A stretch of DNA of 64,000 bases, from the NCBI GenBank assembly GCA_907163375.1, contig CAJQUW010010425.1, positions 124,001 through 188,000 on the forward strand. The letters run 5' to 3'. Below are positions 1 to 10,264 of this stretch, one piece after another (position 1 is the first letter of the stretch; the number at the start of each line of letters is the position of its first letter). A program made the translations under genes and the position numbers. The notes under the pieces were generated by a model. It did no database searches and was not told the origin of the DNA. It was given only the letters and a program-made list of their open reading frames with translations. The DNA comes from Prostheceraeus crozeri (Eukaryota > Platyhelminthes > Polycladida > Euryleptidae).

Positions 1-2407
1 TGCACGTCGATCCTGACCTATGGAAATACCAGGCGGTTCGATGGAATGGCCAGGACTATCTACTCACTCGTTTGGGGTTTGGATTAGTCTCAGCACCGAA
101 GATTATGACCAAGATAGTACAGACTGTGATAGACGCAGATGTGAGGCTGAAAGGGTCCGTGAGCGGTTACATCGACGACATCTACATAGATCACTCGCGG
201 GTGAAGGTGGAAGAGGTCATGGAGCATTACAAGAGACATGGGCTTGTAGCTAAGCAACCTGAAATATTAGGGGACCAAGGTTTGAGAATACTTGGCCTGA
301 GGATCGACGATCAGCTGCACTGGAGTCGCGATGGTGAGCTACCAACAATCCCTGCAAAACCAACAAGGCGTGAAGTGCATAAACTAGTTGGAGCTTGGTG
401 TGGGCACTACCCTGTAGCAAGCTGTTTGCGTGTGGCCTGTGGTTACGTCCAACGGCTCACTGCTGCGGAAGAAATCGGATGGGACGATCGTATTTCTCCT
501 GAGCTTGGCAGCATACTTGAAGAGATCGATGCGAGGTTAAGGCAGAACGATCCGGCGCAAGGTAGATGGCTGGTTGATGAAAAGGCTCCTCTTACAATAT
601 GGGCGGACGCTAGCAATCTTGCTGTCGGTGTTTCTTTGGAGGTGAACGGGTACATTATAGAAGATGCTGCCTGGATGCGTCCTAAGAATGACTCGAGACA
701 TATCAACTGCGCGGAATTAGATGCTGTAATCCGAGGGATTAACATAGCTTTGAAATGGGGACCAAGACGGCTAACAATTAAGACTGATTCGGCAACCGTT
801 GCAGGTTGGTTGCGAGCAATTCTAAAGAAAACTCACAACATCAAAACGCGGGCGCTAAGTGAGGTAATCATCAGAAGACGACTGGACATTCTGAGTACAA
901 TCGTTGAGGAAGGGTCTCTCCAAATTCAGGTAGATTTGGTTAAGTCTGGTGACAACAAGGCCGACCAACTGACCAGGGTACCAACAAGATGGCTGACGAG
1001 AAAAACAAATGAACCTGCTAAGTTAATTAGCTACGCCACAACGCAGGAGATTAAGGAACTACATGACACTTGTCACTTCGGTGTGGATAAGACGCTGGAG
1101 TTGGCTCATCAGAAGTTTGGGGAGAAAGTTAATCGACGACTAGTACAGGAGGTTGTATCTACTTGCCAGGAATGTGCTACAATAGACCCATCGCTCTCAT
1201 TTCGCTGTGACCACGTGAAAATCACTTCAGGAGGTATTTGGGATAAACTCGCAATCGATCTGACGCACGTTAGAGGCCGCGTATACTTGACGATCATCGA
1301 CATTTTTTCGGGTAACACAGTATGGCTGGAATTACGGGATGAAAGTGGCAGCATGGTTGTGAGCGGATTGCGGCGGGTATTTTCAATGTTCGGGCCTCCG
1401 AGAATTATTTTGTCAGACAATGGCAGTGTGTTCCGCAGTAGAGAGTATATGAGCCTCCTAAGTCAGTGGGACGTACAACAGCAATTGGCATGTGCATATC
1501 GTGCACAAGGCAATGGCGTAATCGAGCGCGTGCACAGGACGATCAAAAGGTCCGTGAAGAGAAGTGGCAAGACTGTGGAGGAGATAGTGTTTTGGCATAA
1601 TAATACGAAGGGATGTAAAGGACTTGCGCCTCATGAGATGATTTTCGGAATGAGCTCTAGAAAACCCCATTTAACTTCAAGTCGCGTGCTTATTGATCGG
1701 ACGAACTTAAGCAGTGAAGACGATGATCTGTATGAACAGAAAGAGAGGAATCACTTCATTGTAGGCGACAAAGTATATCTCAGGCCTGCATCTGGGAAAT
1801 GTGATTTGAGATGGACAGGCCCCCACACAGTTACCCAGGTTAACTCCAGTGTCTCTGTCGTTTTAGATGAAGACGGAATTTCGCGACACGTGAATCACAT
1901 TCGACTTATGCCGCGATCACGTGAAGGTATCAGCACGTCTGAGATCGATCATGGCCCTAAGGTAACTGCGTCAGAATCCTCCTCTGAAGAAAATTCTGAT
2001 TGCGAGAGTGTGGAAGAGGTAGAGGTCCGGAGGAGTTCCCGTGTCAGGAATAGGCCAGTTTGGTGGAACGATTATGATGTGGAGGTTTGATAACCTCGGG
2101 GGCGTGTTATCTGATTGCTGCTAGTTTTGACATTTTGACATTCGCTATGACATTTTCTTCTTTTGATAAATTTATCGTTGCTGCTTTGTGTTCCTACTAG
2201 TTTTCACTTTATCAGTAATATGCTTGGTATGGTAAACATGATATGTTATCGAAATCATTGTTGGTGTTTCCTTTGTTCTATTTGTGCTAATGTCTTGTTC
2301 TGTCATGTGAAAACTGAATAATGTTCCTGTATATAAATCTGAGTGCGCATGTGTGAAACGTCAATAAAGTTATTTGTGGACACAGGCTGGTGCTTTCACT
2401 TTCGACA
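1..2407 (+). mobile_element. LTR retrotransposon, Ty3/gypsy type, 3' part
   Basis: The 3' portion of a retrotransposon, cut by the window's left edge. It consists of a pol reading frame followed by a likely 3' LTR at about 2105-2407 that starts TGTTATC, ends CGACA and holds an AATAAA signal near 2363. A short G-run (CTCGGGGG) just before the LTR could be the polypurine tract. The bases after it match the middle of the element-R membrane-protein gene near 56605, so the retrotransposon inserted into a copy of that gene. The left half is outside the window, so the paired LTR and target duplication cannot be seen. LTR limits are judged by eye. Confidence 0.7.
3..2090 (+). CDS. pol: Retrotransposon Pol (RT C-terminus, RNase H, integrase), partial
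   Basis: The frame is open from base 3, so its true start lies outside. In order: the end of reverse transcriptase with GFGLVSAP and the YIDD active site; RNase H with the acidic residues in WADAS, CAELDA, KTDSA and NKADQLTR; then integrase with an HHCC zinc finger (HDTCHFG, CQEC) and a DDE core (AIDLTH, SDNGS, VIERVH) whose last D and E are 35 residues apart. A GPY/F-like module (LRWTGPH) and a basic tail (RRSSRVRNRP) follow, both typical of Ty3/gypsy. No stop or frameshift is visible, so this copy is young or under selection. Assignment to Ty3/gypsy rather than another LTR class rests on the GPY/F module. Confidence 0.85.
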   Translation, partial: HVDPDLWKYQAVRWNGQDYLLTRLGFGLVSAPKIMTKIVQTVIDADVRLKGSVSGYIDDIYIDHSRVKVEEVMEHYKRHGLVAKQPEILGDQGLRILGLRIDDQLHWSRDGELPTIPAKPTRREVHKLVGAWCGHYPVASCLRVACGYVQRLTAAEEIGWDDRISPELGSILEEIDARLRQNDPAQGRWLVDEKAPLTIWADASNLAVGVSLEVNGYIIEDAAWMRPKNDSRHINCAELDAVIRGINIALKWGPRRLTIKTDSATVAGWLRAILKKTHNIKTRALSEVIIRRRLDILSTIVEEGSLQIQVDLVKSGDNKADQLTRVPTRWLTRKTNEPAKLISYATTQEIKELHDTCHFGVDKTLELAHQKFGEKVNRRLVQEVVSTCQECATIDPSLSFRCDHVKITSGGIWDKLAIDLTHVRGRVYLTIIDIFSGNTVWLELRDESGSMVVSGLRRVFSMFGPPRIILSDNGSVFRSREYMSLLSQWDVQQQLACAYRAQGNGVIERVHRTIKRSVKRSGKTVEEIVFWHNNTKGCKGLAPHEMIFGMSSRKPHLTSSRVLIDRTNLSSEDDDLYEQKERNHFIVGDKVYLRPASGKCDLRWTGPHTVTQVNSSVSVVLDEDGISRHVNHIRLMPRSREGISTSEIDHGPKVTASESSSEENSDCESVEEVEVRRSSRVRNRPVWWNDYDVEV

Positions 2408-2705
2408 TAATGTTCTTTATGTGAAAACGTTAGATGAGATTGAAAAATTTGATCAAATAGCTAATGAAGTAAATCAAATATCATTTCATTTAAAGACCAA
2501 AAAAGTTGATGATAAGAATAAACAGGATGAAAAAATTTCGAGTGATGGTAAAACTTTTAGTGATGATAAAATTTCTAATGAAGAAAATGATAAAATTTTT
2601 TTAGAAGAGCTAAAAACTTTATTAGACGAAACTTTATTAAACAAACCTTTAAACGAGAAACCTTTAAACGAAAAGATGTTAGACAACAAAGAAATAAAAA
2701 AATAA
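2408..2705 (+). pseudogene. 3' fragment of element membrane-protein gene
   Basis: Directly after the LTR the frame encodes the C-terminal third of the membrane protein that is complete at 56098-56838. Shared stretches include TLDEIEKF, ANEVNQISF and KISNEENDK, followed by a Lys/Asn/Leu-rich tail of short repeats (LLNKPLNEKPLNEK). The first two thirds, including the membrane segments, are absent, displaced or lost with the retrotransposon insertion. An open frame runs from inside the LTR (from 2343) into this fragment, but that is a chance fusion. Confidence 0.8.
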
Positions 2706-2842
2706 TTTGTTCAGTAAAATGTTTTTGTTGTATTCCAATGTTACCACAAAATTCAAATATTATATTTTAAAAATGGATAAAATTAAAGCTGATAATAATA
2801 ACAAAAAAAATATTATAATACTATATTTGTATATTTTTATCA
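2706..2842 (+). pseudogene. Remnant start of the 269-residue protein gene
   Basis: This stretch matches the region upstream of 56975 almost base for base, then an ATG at 2773 begins MDKIKADN, the first residues of the 269-residue family (MDKIRADNF elsewhere). Similarity ends within about 10 codons and the sequence turns into an A-rich tract. The neighbouring genes switch to the minus strand here, so this is the edge of an inverted block. Confidence 0.65.
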
Positions 2843-3607
2843 CTAGGTTAATAAATCTTCGATAACTCTATCATGAATTTTTTTATCAATATTAATTGTA
2901 ATGAAGCCATAATCTTTTGACCAAGCCTTATTACACGATTGTTTAAATTCATCTTTATCTCTTATACATAAATCTCTTAACAAATCACTTAAGTTTCTTG
3001 CATTTATTTCAAATAGTATAAATATATTTGCATTCTTTCTAATAACACTTCCGTCTAATGAATACATACTTTGTGTTAAATAAAATACACTACAGTTATT
3101 ATGTCTACCTCTTGTGAAATAATTTCTCTGAACTGACTGATTTCTATCATTAACACAATCATCAAACACGACACAATGTTTCATTGTTTTATCTAGTTTA
3201 CTAGGATCTTGCATATTACCACTATCATCTATTAATTGTATCTTTATGTGTTTATTTTTATTGGATTCAACTAATTGTTTATTTTTTGCTGCTTCTTCAC
3301 ACCACAAATTTATTTCTTCTTCATCTTCAGATTTTTCATATTCTTCGAATAGGGAAGCAATTGCTGTTTTTGTAAGATTATTTTCAAATCCATATTTTAA
3401 AAATTGATAGACGGGTTGTTCTGCCGTTGTTGTATAAATTATAAGATTGCTATAATCCAAAAAATTTGGAGTCGTTAAAATTCTAAATAATAGATACGTT
3501 TTTCCACAACCTGATCTTCCACAGATAACTGCTAAAACTTTATTAGATAAATTTGGATGATGATTAAATTTAAGTTTTTTTTAATTTAATGGTAGTACTT
3601 CACTCAT
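2843..3607 (-). pseudogene. A32-like packaging ATPase, one in-frame stop
   Basis: P-loop ATPase of the FtsK/HerA-like class (vaccinia A32 type) that pumps genomes into capsids in Polinton-like viruses. Walker A is GRSGCGKT, Walker B is VVFDDC, and the downstream FTRGRHNN and YLTQSMYSL segments are typical of the family. The ATG at 3607 reads about eight codons into an in-frame TAA at 3583-3581, after which the same frame stays open to the C-terminus. It is nearly identical to the element-R copy at 58778-59550, which is broken at other places. It lies downstream of the penton gene on the same strand, as in element R. Confidence 0.8.
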
Positions 3608-3689
3608 TTTTTCATAAAAAAATTTATTTTTATTTTTATTTTTTGTTTTTAAAGAAGAATAAGAAGAAGAAGAAAATTAAACTTCTCTA

Positions 3690-3762
3690 GCTTCGCATGG
3701 GAGTTTATACCTCCCGAACGGGAGTTTATACCTCCCGAACGGGAGTTTATACCTCCTGAACC
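3690..3762. repeat. Three tandem GC-richer hairpin units over the penton stop codon
   Basis: Three copies of a roughly 21-bp unit with self-complementary ends (GGGAG ... CTCCC, loop TTTATAC) cover the end of the penton gene and supply its stop codon. The matching place in element R near 58675-58700 has only one unit. The unit is far richer in G and C than the DNA around it. A GCTTCGC segment next to it also occurs in R as GCGAAGC. Confidence 0.7.
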
Positions 3763-4550
3763 AAAAGATCTATCATAATCTCTTCACCTCCAAAATTTAT
3801 TTCTTGTCCTTTCTCATCAGTGATTCTAATGTTAATGTTGTTAATAGTTTTTCTTGTAATAGGAAAATATATTAATGTTTGGGGAAATACATTTAATCTA
3901 TAACCAATGGGTACAGTAAAAGCTGGAAAACTGAATATTAAATTTGACAATTTACCATTTACATATCCTCCTTCAATAATGTCACAATGTACAACAATTG
4001 AATTTATTTCAGTTATTTTTGGAATCTTCTCACCTAAATGATAACCTTGACTATAGGTTTGTTTATTAAATCCTAATAGCTTTGACAATGATCTATCATG
4101 ATTAAAATCAACTTGATGATTTTCGTCTAAAGTAAGAGAAAATTTATTAACTGCCGGTTCAACTGCAAAATGTAATTGTTTCTTATCTTTAAATGGTATA
4201 CCTAAATATCTCTTAATTTCATTTGATATTGATTCAACTTCGTAAGAACCAGGAAGAAAAGTTAGTATTTTTCACGTTTTGCCTTTATCAGTAGAATATC
4301 TAAATTGATCATTCACATCTTTGATAACGTTTTGAATAACGTTAAATGTGGAGAAACTAGTCAATGCAATTTGATAATTTTTATTTTGTTCCAAATGTAG
4401 AATGGGTTCTAAATTACAAGTGTGTGATGAAGTAGTTGTTATAATTTTTAACGTCGTACTAAATTTTGATAAACCCAAAATCTCTGTCAAATTTTCTAAA
4501 TGATTATTAATTTTGTCAAAATCTACTGATGATAATTCTCTCGAAGACAT
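3747..4550 (-). pseudogene. Penton-like minor capsid protein, one nonsense codon
   Basis: Same protein as the intact 262-residue copy at 57902-58690, differing at only a few residues. In Polinton/adintovirus elements a protein of this size and place is the single-jelly-roll penton, which forms capsid vertices; that role is inferred from family resemblance and context. A Trp codon of the R copy is TGA here at about 4271-4269 (after STDKGKT), splitting the gene, while the frame stays open on both sides. It sits between the 269-residue gene and the ATPase on the same strand. Confidence 0.75.
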
Positions 4551-4634
4551 TTTTTAACTAAAAAATTTAAACAGATATTTATTTATGAAATATTTTTTTT
4601 AAAAAAATCGTAGATAAAAAATCATAGATAAAAA

Positions 4635-5444
4635 CTAGAAACAACATATTTCAGCTATACTTTTATAATCCTCTTCCTTGAGAATCTTCATTTCTAACAG
4701 TCTTTTCAATATAGCATGAATTTCATTGAAACTAGAATTATGTCCTTGTTTTATTGCAGATATTAAAATATTTAATCTATTTAGTAATTCTTGTGGATCA
4801 TCTGGTAAAAATACAGTTGTTTCTGTTTTAAAACCTTTCCCGACTTTTACTCCCGTTGATAATAAATTTTCTAATTGTTTATAACGTCTAAGAGTATTTA
4901 CTGTACCAACTCTATCTAACATAGCTTTATATTTTATAAGATCTTCTACAGCATAATTTTTCAAATCTGCTCCTCTTAAAAGATCAACAAAATTTCTATC
5001 TAAACTAATAGGTGATTTATCTGGCGTAAAAATTAACCCCCGTAAAGGTTGTGGAAATATTTCTTTTCCACCAAGATAAAATCTTGCAAATAATTTTTTA
5101 TCTAAAAAGAAAGTATAATATTCGAATAACATAGATTTTGGTAATTTTTTATCTATGTTTGCTTCTAACAAACCATAATCATCTAATAGTGTTTTAAGTA
5201 CTGGATCCGCTATATCAACACCTTTTTCATTAATTTGTTTTTCAAGTGTTTTAAATGGTTCCATAGTTTTTTCATAATCAGTTTTTACTTCTTCAGTTAA
5301 TTTTAATTGTTCAAACATATCAGATTGTATACCAGCTTTTTTCATTCTATGTTGAAGATGATTTTCTTTCATAATATTTCTTTGTTTTATTAATTCTTCT
5401 AGTTGTCGAATTCTTTTAAAATTATCAGCTCTAATTTTATCCAT
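4635..5444 (-). CDS. Conserved 269-residue element protein, function unknown
   Basis: I do not recognise a characterised family. The protein is charged, likely helical, and opens with MDKIRADNFKRIRQLEELIK, a probable coiled coil over the first 60 or so residues. The middle holds an aromatic/Pro-rich stretch (RFYLGGKEIFPQPLRG), and the C-terminal half is Leu-rich helix. It is uninterrupted here, while its homologue at 56975-57824 has a frameshift and an inserted hairpin. It lies immediately upstream of the penton gene in both elements, which suggests a virion or assembly role; this is inference only. The N-terminal motif recurs in two further truncated copies in the window. Confidence 0.75.
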   Translation of the reverse strand: MDKIRADNFKRIRQLEELIKQRNIMKENHLQHRMKKAGIQSDMFEQLKLTEEVKTDYEKTMEPFKTLEKQINEKGVDIADPVLKTLLDDYGLLEANIDKKLPKSMLFEYYTFFLDKKLFARFYLGGKEIFPQPLRGLIFTPDKSPISLDRNFVDLLRGADLKNYAVEDLIKYKAMLDRVGTVNTLRRYKQLENLLSTGVKVGKGFKTETTVFLPDDPQELLNRLNILISAIKQGHNSSFNEIHAILKRLLEMKILKEEDYKSIAEICCF

Positions 5445-5490
5445 CTTTTATAATATATTTTTTATATTTTTATATTTTTTATATCTTCAT

Positions 5491-5521
<31 letters not shown>

Positions 5522-5550
5522 CAAATTCAACTATTTTAGAAATTAGAAAA
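5445..5550. other. AT-only spacer with TA run
   Basis: Low-complexity A/T DNA including a (TA)n tract at about 5505-5521. It separates the polymerase fragment from the 269-residue gene and marks the likely junction where the polymerase gene was cut short. Confidence 0.5.
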
Positions 5551-5621
5551 TTAAAAAGGTTCAGTAGTTATTCCATCAGGTAAAATTTTTTTAATATATA
5601 TATAATATTTAAGTTTAACGG

Positions 5622-5656
5622 ACTTTGTCCTAGAGCCATCGGCTTGAACACCAGTA
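5622..5656 (-). repeat. GC-rich double hairpin inside polymerase gene
   Basis: Two perfect short hairpins side by side, read on the gene strand: AGCC-GAT-GGCT and GGAC-AAA-GTCC. They encode the Ala/Asp/Gly/Ser-rich stretch QADGSRTKS in an otherwise Lys/Asn/Ile-rich protein. The local base composition is sharply different from both sides. Confidence 0.65.
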
Positions 5657-6616
5657 TGTTTTAAACCTGCTAACCATGTTAAACCTGGTGTAGAATAACA
5701 ATAACATGGATCTATTGCGTAATATTCTAAACACATATCACGAAAGTTTTCAAAAAAATCAGCTAGTATTAACACATCTATCTGTAGATATTTCATTGTA
5801 TAATCATACATTGTTCTGCAATTTAACTCTCTCCAATTTTTTTCAGCTTCTGCATAATCTTCTTCAGATAACTGTGATTGTTTTAATGTTGATTTAAATT
5901 TATTTATTGGAGGAAGTTGTTTTTCTTCCATAATTTTATTCACAGAATTAAAATCTCCAGTTATATATTCATACGGAAATATTCCTTTTAAAGGTTTTAA
6001 ATTATATTTATTTAATATTTTACATTGTTCAGGGTTCAAAGTTTTTCCCATGACATCTAATGAATAAGGATTAAAAAATCTAAATGCGTCTAAAATTCTA
6101 ATACAACCTAATTGCATTGAAAAATATTTTTCTTCTTGTTTACATAGTACATTTATTTGTTGCTGTTGTAATTTTTCAGATAAAAATAAATCTTTCATTA
6201 CTAGATGGAAATCATATTTAGAACCATTGTAGAAATATAAAGGAACAAAGATATATTTAAATTTATTAGCATTATGATTACAAGAATTATGTGCTACACC
6301 TCTATATAATCCATTTAGATGATCATGATCTTTTACTCTATCACATCCTAATTCTTTTCCACAGTAAAAACATTTTGTTTCATTAATAAAATTTAATTTT
6401 TCTTTTTCTGTTAATGGTATCATTGGTAACATTTCTGAACTATCTTCACCATAGTATTGATTATATTCTGATTTAAATAATTCAGGATAATTTGAATGAA
6501 TGTACATTCCCCAACATAATGGTTTTTGTTCAAATAAATATTTTTCTTTACTTTGTTCAGGTGCACTTTTTTCAGAATTATCATTTTCAGAATTATCATT
6601 TTCAGAATTATCATTT

Positions 6617-6652
6617 TCAGAATCGGGCGAAGCCCGAGAACCTTCGGTTTGA
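6617..6652 (-). repeat. GC-rich double hairpin inside polymerase gene
   Basis: Two adjacent perfect hairpins on the gene strand: AACC-GAA-GGTT and CGGGC-TTC-GCCCG. They encode TEGSRASPDS just after exonuclease motif I and precede a triplicated SENDN repeat. The GGGCTTCGCCC core is shared with the insert at 57783-57819. Confidence 0.7.
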
Positions 6653-8447
6653 TTTTGTGTCATATTAACATTATATGCTTCAAAATCACAATAAATAGTA
6701 AAGGGTACTTTATTTTTGAAATACCATTTATTCTATTCTAAATAATCATTTTTTGGAAATGTGTTTCTGACTGCTTCATTTTTTTGACAATTCTCCAAAT
6801 GTCTATTCATTTCTTCTAAAGTTCTAAAACTTGTCATACATTGAAGACAAGGAAAATTTGTATTATCTGAAGTTTTTGTAAATATAGAAACATCTTTACA
6901 CAATATAAAATGACCCTGATAATATGATATATTCGCTTGTGCTGGTTCTTTTGTATGTTCTAATTTTTTAAATTTATCTTGATATATTTCATGTGTTAAG
7001 TCGATATATCTTTGTAAATCTTTTTCCGACTGTTGATAATTTTGATTTAATATTTGTAGCTGATAAATATATTCTTTATCATATTGTTCTTTATATTGTT
7101 GTAGACATTTTTTTAAAGATTCATTTATTTTTGATTGGTTTCATTTTCTTCATTATTTAATTTTTTATTGTCTTCATTATTTAATTCTTTATTGTCTTCA
7201 TTTAATTTTTGTATCGTTTCCATCTTATTTTGATATTTATGGCCATATTCTTGTACTAAAATTTTTGTTTGTTTTTGATAATCTGTTTTACATTTTTGTA
7301 AACTTTCATTTAAATTTTGTAATTTTTGTTGATATTCTGAAGATAAAGATAAATAATCGGAATCATAATCATAATTATAATTACGTCCTTTATAAGTATT
7401 ATGATTAATCATTATTGGTGATAATGTTTTAACAATTTGAAATTTTTCAGTACATATTATATTTCCTTGGTAAAAAATATTATGATGCATGTAATTTCCT
7501 CTATCATTATATACTATTTCTGATTGACATAAATCTTTATTATTCAAATAAATTTTTTTTGAATCTGAGTAAAATGGAGTAATATTACCAATAGAAACAT
7601 AACTCACATTTAATTCAAAAACATTTACTTCTATTAAGTTTTTATTCTTTTTATGAAACTTTTTTAACCTATTATAATCATATGGAAATTCATCTAAACC
7701 ATCAGAGAGATCAAATTCATTTATGCATTTTTCTTTATTGTAATGACTTAGTCTTTCTTTGTGATATCGTGCAGGATGTAAATGTGCTATAATACTCCAC
7801 AGAAAACAATAATCATCTTCATTTTTTATGTTGATTATTTGTGGTGAACTGAAAGGCAAAGGAACATAACTACCACCAGTATTATTTTTATATTTATCAA
7901 TTACTATTTTCTTAGATAGTATTTTAACAAATCTCCAACCAGATTCACGTAACTGGGCTTCAATTATACAATTTTCTAATTTAAGTATCATTTGTTCAAA
8001 TATGGGTTGTATATCATTTACATTATGAATTTCTTGTGAATTTGTAAAATGTCCTTGTATTATTTCTTCAGGAATTCCATCAGGTCCACTTTTTGTATAA
8101 AGTACTTCTACATTCATATAACATTTGAAAGATTTCTTAAATATATTATAGAAGTTTGTTAATACATCATAAAAGGTTTCATCAGTTTCATTATGTTCAA
8201 CGAGCGATGTTCTATATACATGTTCATCAAATAAATATTTTATATCTGTTATTGGTGAATCCTTGGTACCTTCGATTTGCATAGTTTTATCTTCACTATT
8301 AAAAACTTTTTTATATTCCGAATGTGAATAATCATCAAACATTTTTTTAACTTTTATATCAGTAGGCAATGTTTCTAGATAGTTTTTATAATTATTTAAT
8401 TTTAATATATTTCCTTCATCAACTCGATCTACATTTTGTAAATGCAA

Positions 8448-8628
8448 TTTACTTTGTAAATGAGATTGATAACTTTTTTTTGTTTGTATGTTTGTAACTT
8501 TTTTTTACATAAGACTCAATAAAACTTTTTCATTTTTTTTATTTTTTAAAGAAAAATTTGTGTTTTAATTTCAGTTATACAAAATTCTAAAATATTTTTT
8601 TAATAATTTTTTTATAAAAAATATAAAA
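8448..8628. other. AT-rich divergent promoter region
   Basis: A/T-only spacer between two genes that start away from each other, so it should contain promoters for both. No motif stands out beyond T- and A-runs. Confidence 0.4.
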
Positions 8629-8991
8629 ATGTTTGAAGACTATGAGATAGAACATGTACCAGTTTTAAAAAATTATGGACATCCTACAAATCCACTTACT
8701 CCTAAGCAAGAAGTAAAATTTTACTATCCTCACAAATATATGCAATTTGTAAAAGATTATAAACTAAAACATGGTATACCTAAATATACTAAAACAAATG
8801 ATTTTCCACTTTGTCTTCGATGTTTTAGAGTATTTTTAGCTTTTAATAATTTATGGTGGTTAATTAATAAAGATAACTTAACAGTATCTGATTCAAAAAC
8901 ATTAAATAAATTAAATCTTCATCCATATATTTACAATTTTAAAACAAAATATTATAAAATATGTTTTCAGTTTATTATAAAAAATAAATAA
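8629..8991 (+). CDS. Small conserved element protein (120 aa)
   Basis: No known function. It is clearly related to the 109-residue protein at 59626-59955: both open with a short acidic stretch, then EHVPVLK, HPTNP, KTKDFPLCLR-type and FNNLWWL blocks. The matched region is basic and rich in aromatic residues; the C-termini differ. In both elements the gene sits next to a protein-primed polymerase although the two polymerases are of different types, so a replication partner such as a terminal protein is conceivable. That is inference: no priming residue can be identified. The ATG is preceded by an A/T leader. Confidence 0.65.
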   Translation: MFEDYEIEHVPVLKNYGHPTNPLTPKQEVKFYYPHKYMQFVKDYKLKHGIPKYTKTNDFPLCLRCFRVFLAFNNLWWLINKDNLTVSDSKTLNKLNLHPYIYNFKTKYYKICFQFIIKNK

Positions 8992-9008
8992 AATTATGAT
9001 AATATTGT

Positions 9009-10264
9009 TTAATTATTAAATATTTCACTAACACCATTTATTAATGGTTTTATATCATTATATGTTGTTTTGGCTTCGTCTAATGTAGATTTGGCATCGG
9101 ATAATGTAGTTTTGACATCAGATATTATTGGTGTTGCTTTTCTTATGCCGTTTCTAACATCATCCATTGCAGTTTTCAAGTAGTTTAATGTTTCATTATC
9201 TTGTAATCTGTTAGGTATTGGTATACCAAATTTTGCATTTAAATAGTTATCAAAATAAAAATAAAATGTATCAGGAATAATTTTTAGTGGTACTTTTGCT
9301 TCAGATTCTAAAAAGATAATTATTTGTTCTATAACTTGATTGGATAAATGTTTTGTATTTGCATATATTTTAATATCAAAATCTTGAGAGTTATTATAGA
9401 TTTCATGTTCGGTATCTACTAATATATTCAAATCTTTATCATATACTTGCATATGTTCACTTATGGTATCAACACGTATTATTCCATATTTATGTTGTGT
9501 ATAATATGATAAAGGCATATTCATTTTATAATTTTTATTAATATCATTAAAGAATGCTGCATTATTTTGTGTAGTTGTAAAAAATGTTTGAATGTTTTCT
9601 CTAATCTTATTATCTACATCACAAGCTTTATGAGCTAATACAACTATTTGAATATTTTGATGTCTTCCTTTTGTAAATATTTCTGACATATTTTTTTGTT
9701 TTGATAAACTTGCAACATCATCTAAAATTAATAAAGATTTATTTTCAGATGTACCAGCAAAACTTTCCATATCTTGTAACTCATCTAATTGTTTATCATT
9801 ATAAACGTTTGTAAAAGTTGGCCATTCAGAAGTATGCATACAAAAAATATGTACTTGTGTTTCATCCTCATAATGTTCCTTTATATATTTTTTAATAAAC
9901 GTAGTCTTACCACTTCCAGTTTTACCGTAAACAATGAAATGTAAATTTTCTTGATACATTCTACCTTGTGTAATATTTTTATTATTAGTTTTATCCTTCA
10001 TATTATCCTCATCAGTCTTCCAACCTTTAAAATTTTTCCTTTCTTGTTTATAAAAATTTATCCTCTTTTGTTCCTCTGTTAGAAAGTAACCCCATTGATT
10101 TCCAATACATATAACAAGATGATAAATAAAAAATATTAAAATACATGCAAATAATAGTTTTATACAATGAAATTTTAAAAAATTCCAAAGACGTGTAAGA
10201 TCTGATTGTGCTATTTGTTTATTAGGAGATGAATAATGGAAAAAAAATTTTTTGGTGGTGTCTC
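9009..10264 (-). CDS. P-loop ATPase with N-terminal membrane segment
   Basis: A second ATPase, different from the one at 2843. Walker A is GKTGSGKT, Walker B is LLILDDV, followed by FTKGRHQNIQIVVLAHK, which fits the A32-like packaging class. An internal ATG at 10001 gives a 330-residue protein, but the frame is open upstream to about 10264 and encodes a hydrophobic segment (LLFACILIFFIYHLVICIG), so the full protein probably starts farther up and is membrane-anchored. The C-terminal part has short heptad-like repeats (DVKTTLSDAKSTLDEAKTT). A frameshift at an A/T run near 10235 separates it from the frame at 10211-10549, possibly its true N-terminus. Confidence 0.75.

Larger units (their letters stand above)
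5551..8447 (-). pseudogene. Protein-primed DNA polymerase B, type L, truncated and interrupted
   Basis: Family B polymerase of the protein-primed kind used by Polintons and relatives. From its N-terminus (8447): a domain with GWRFVKILSKK, SYVPLPF and NEDDYCFLWSI blocks, a long Gln/Lys coiled coil, a C2H2 finger (CLQCMTSF ... HLENC), exonuclease motif I (CDFEAYN near 6686), an endonuclease-VII-like zinc motif (CFYCGKEL, DHDHLNGLYRG, HNSCN), Exo II (YNGSKYDFHLV) and Exo III (YLQIDVLILADFF). A frameshift lies near 7125 and an in-frame TAG at 6735-6733. The frame ends just after the exonuclease: the palm motifs that make DNA (Slyp, NSLYG, DTDS) are missing. Two GC-rich hairpin inserts sit in frame. 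It cannot act as a polymerase in this state. Confidence 0.85.

Noticed and set aside
6420-6741. MIILKMIILK and FRIIIFRIII frames
   Set aside because: Shadow frames of the triplicated SENDN repeat in the polymerase gene.
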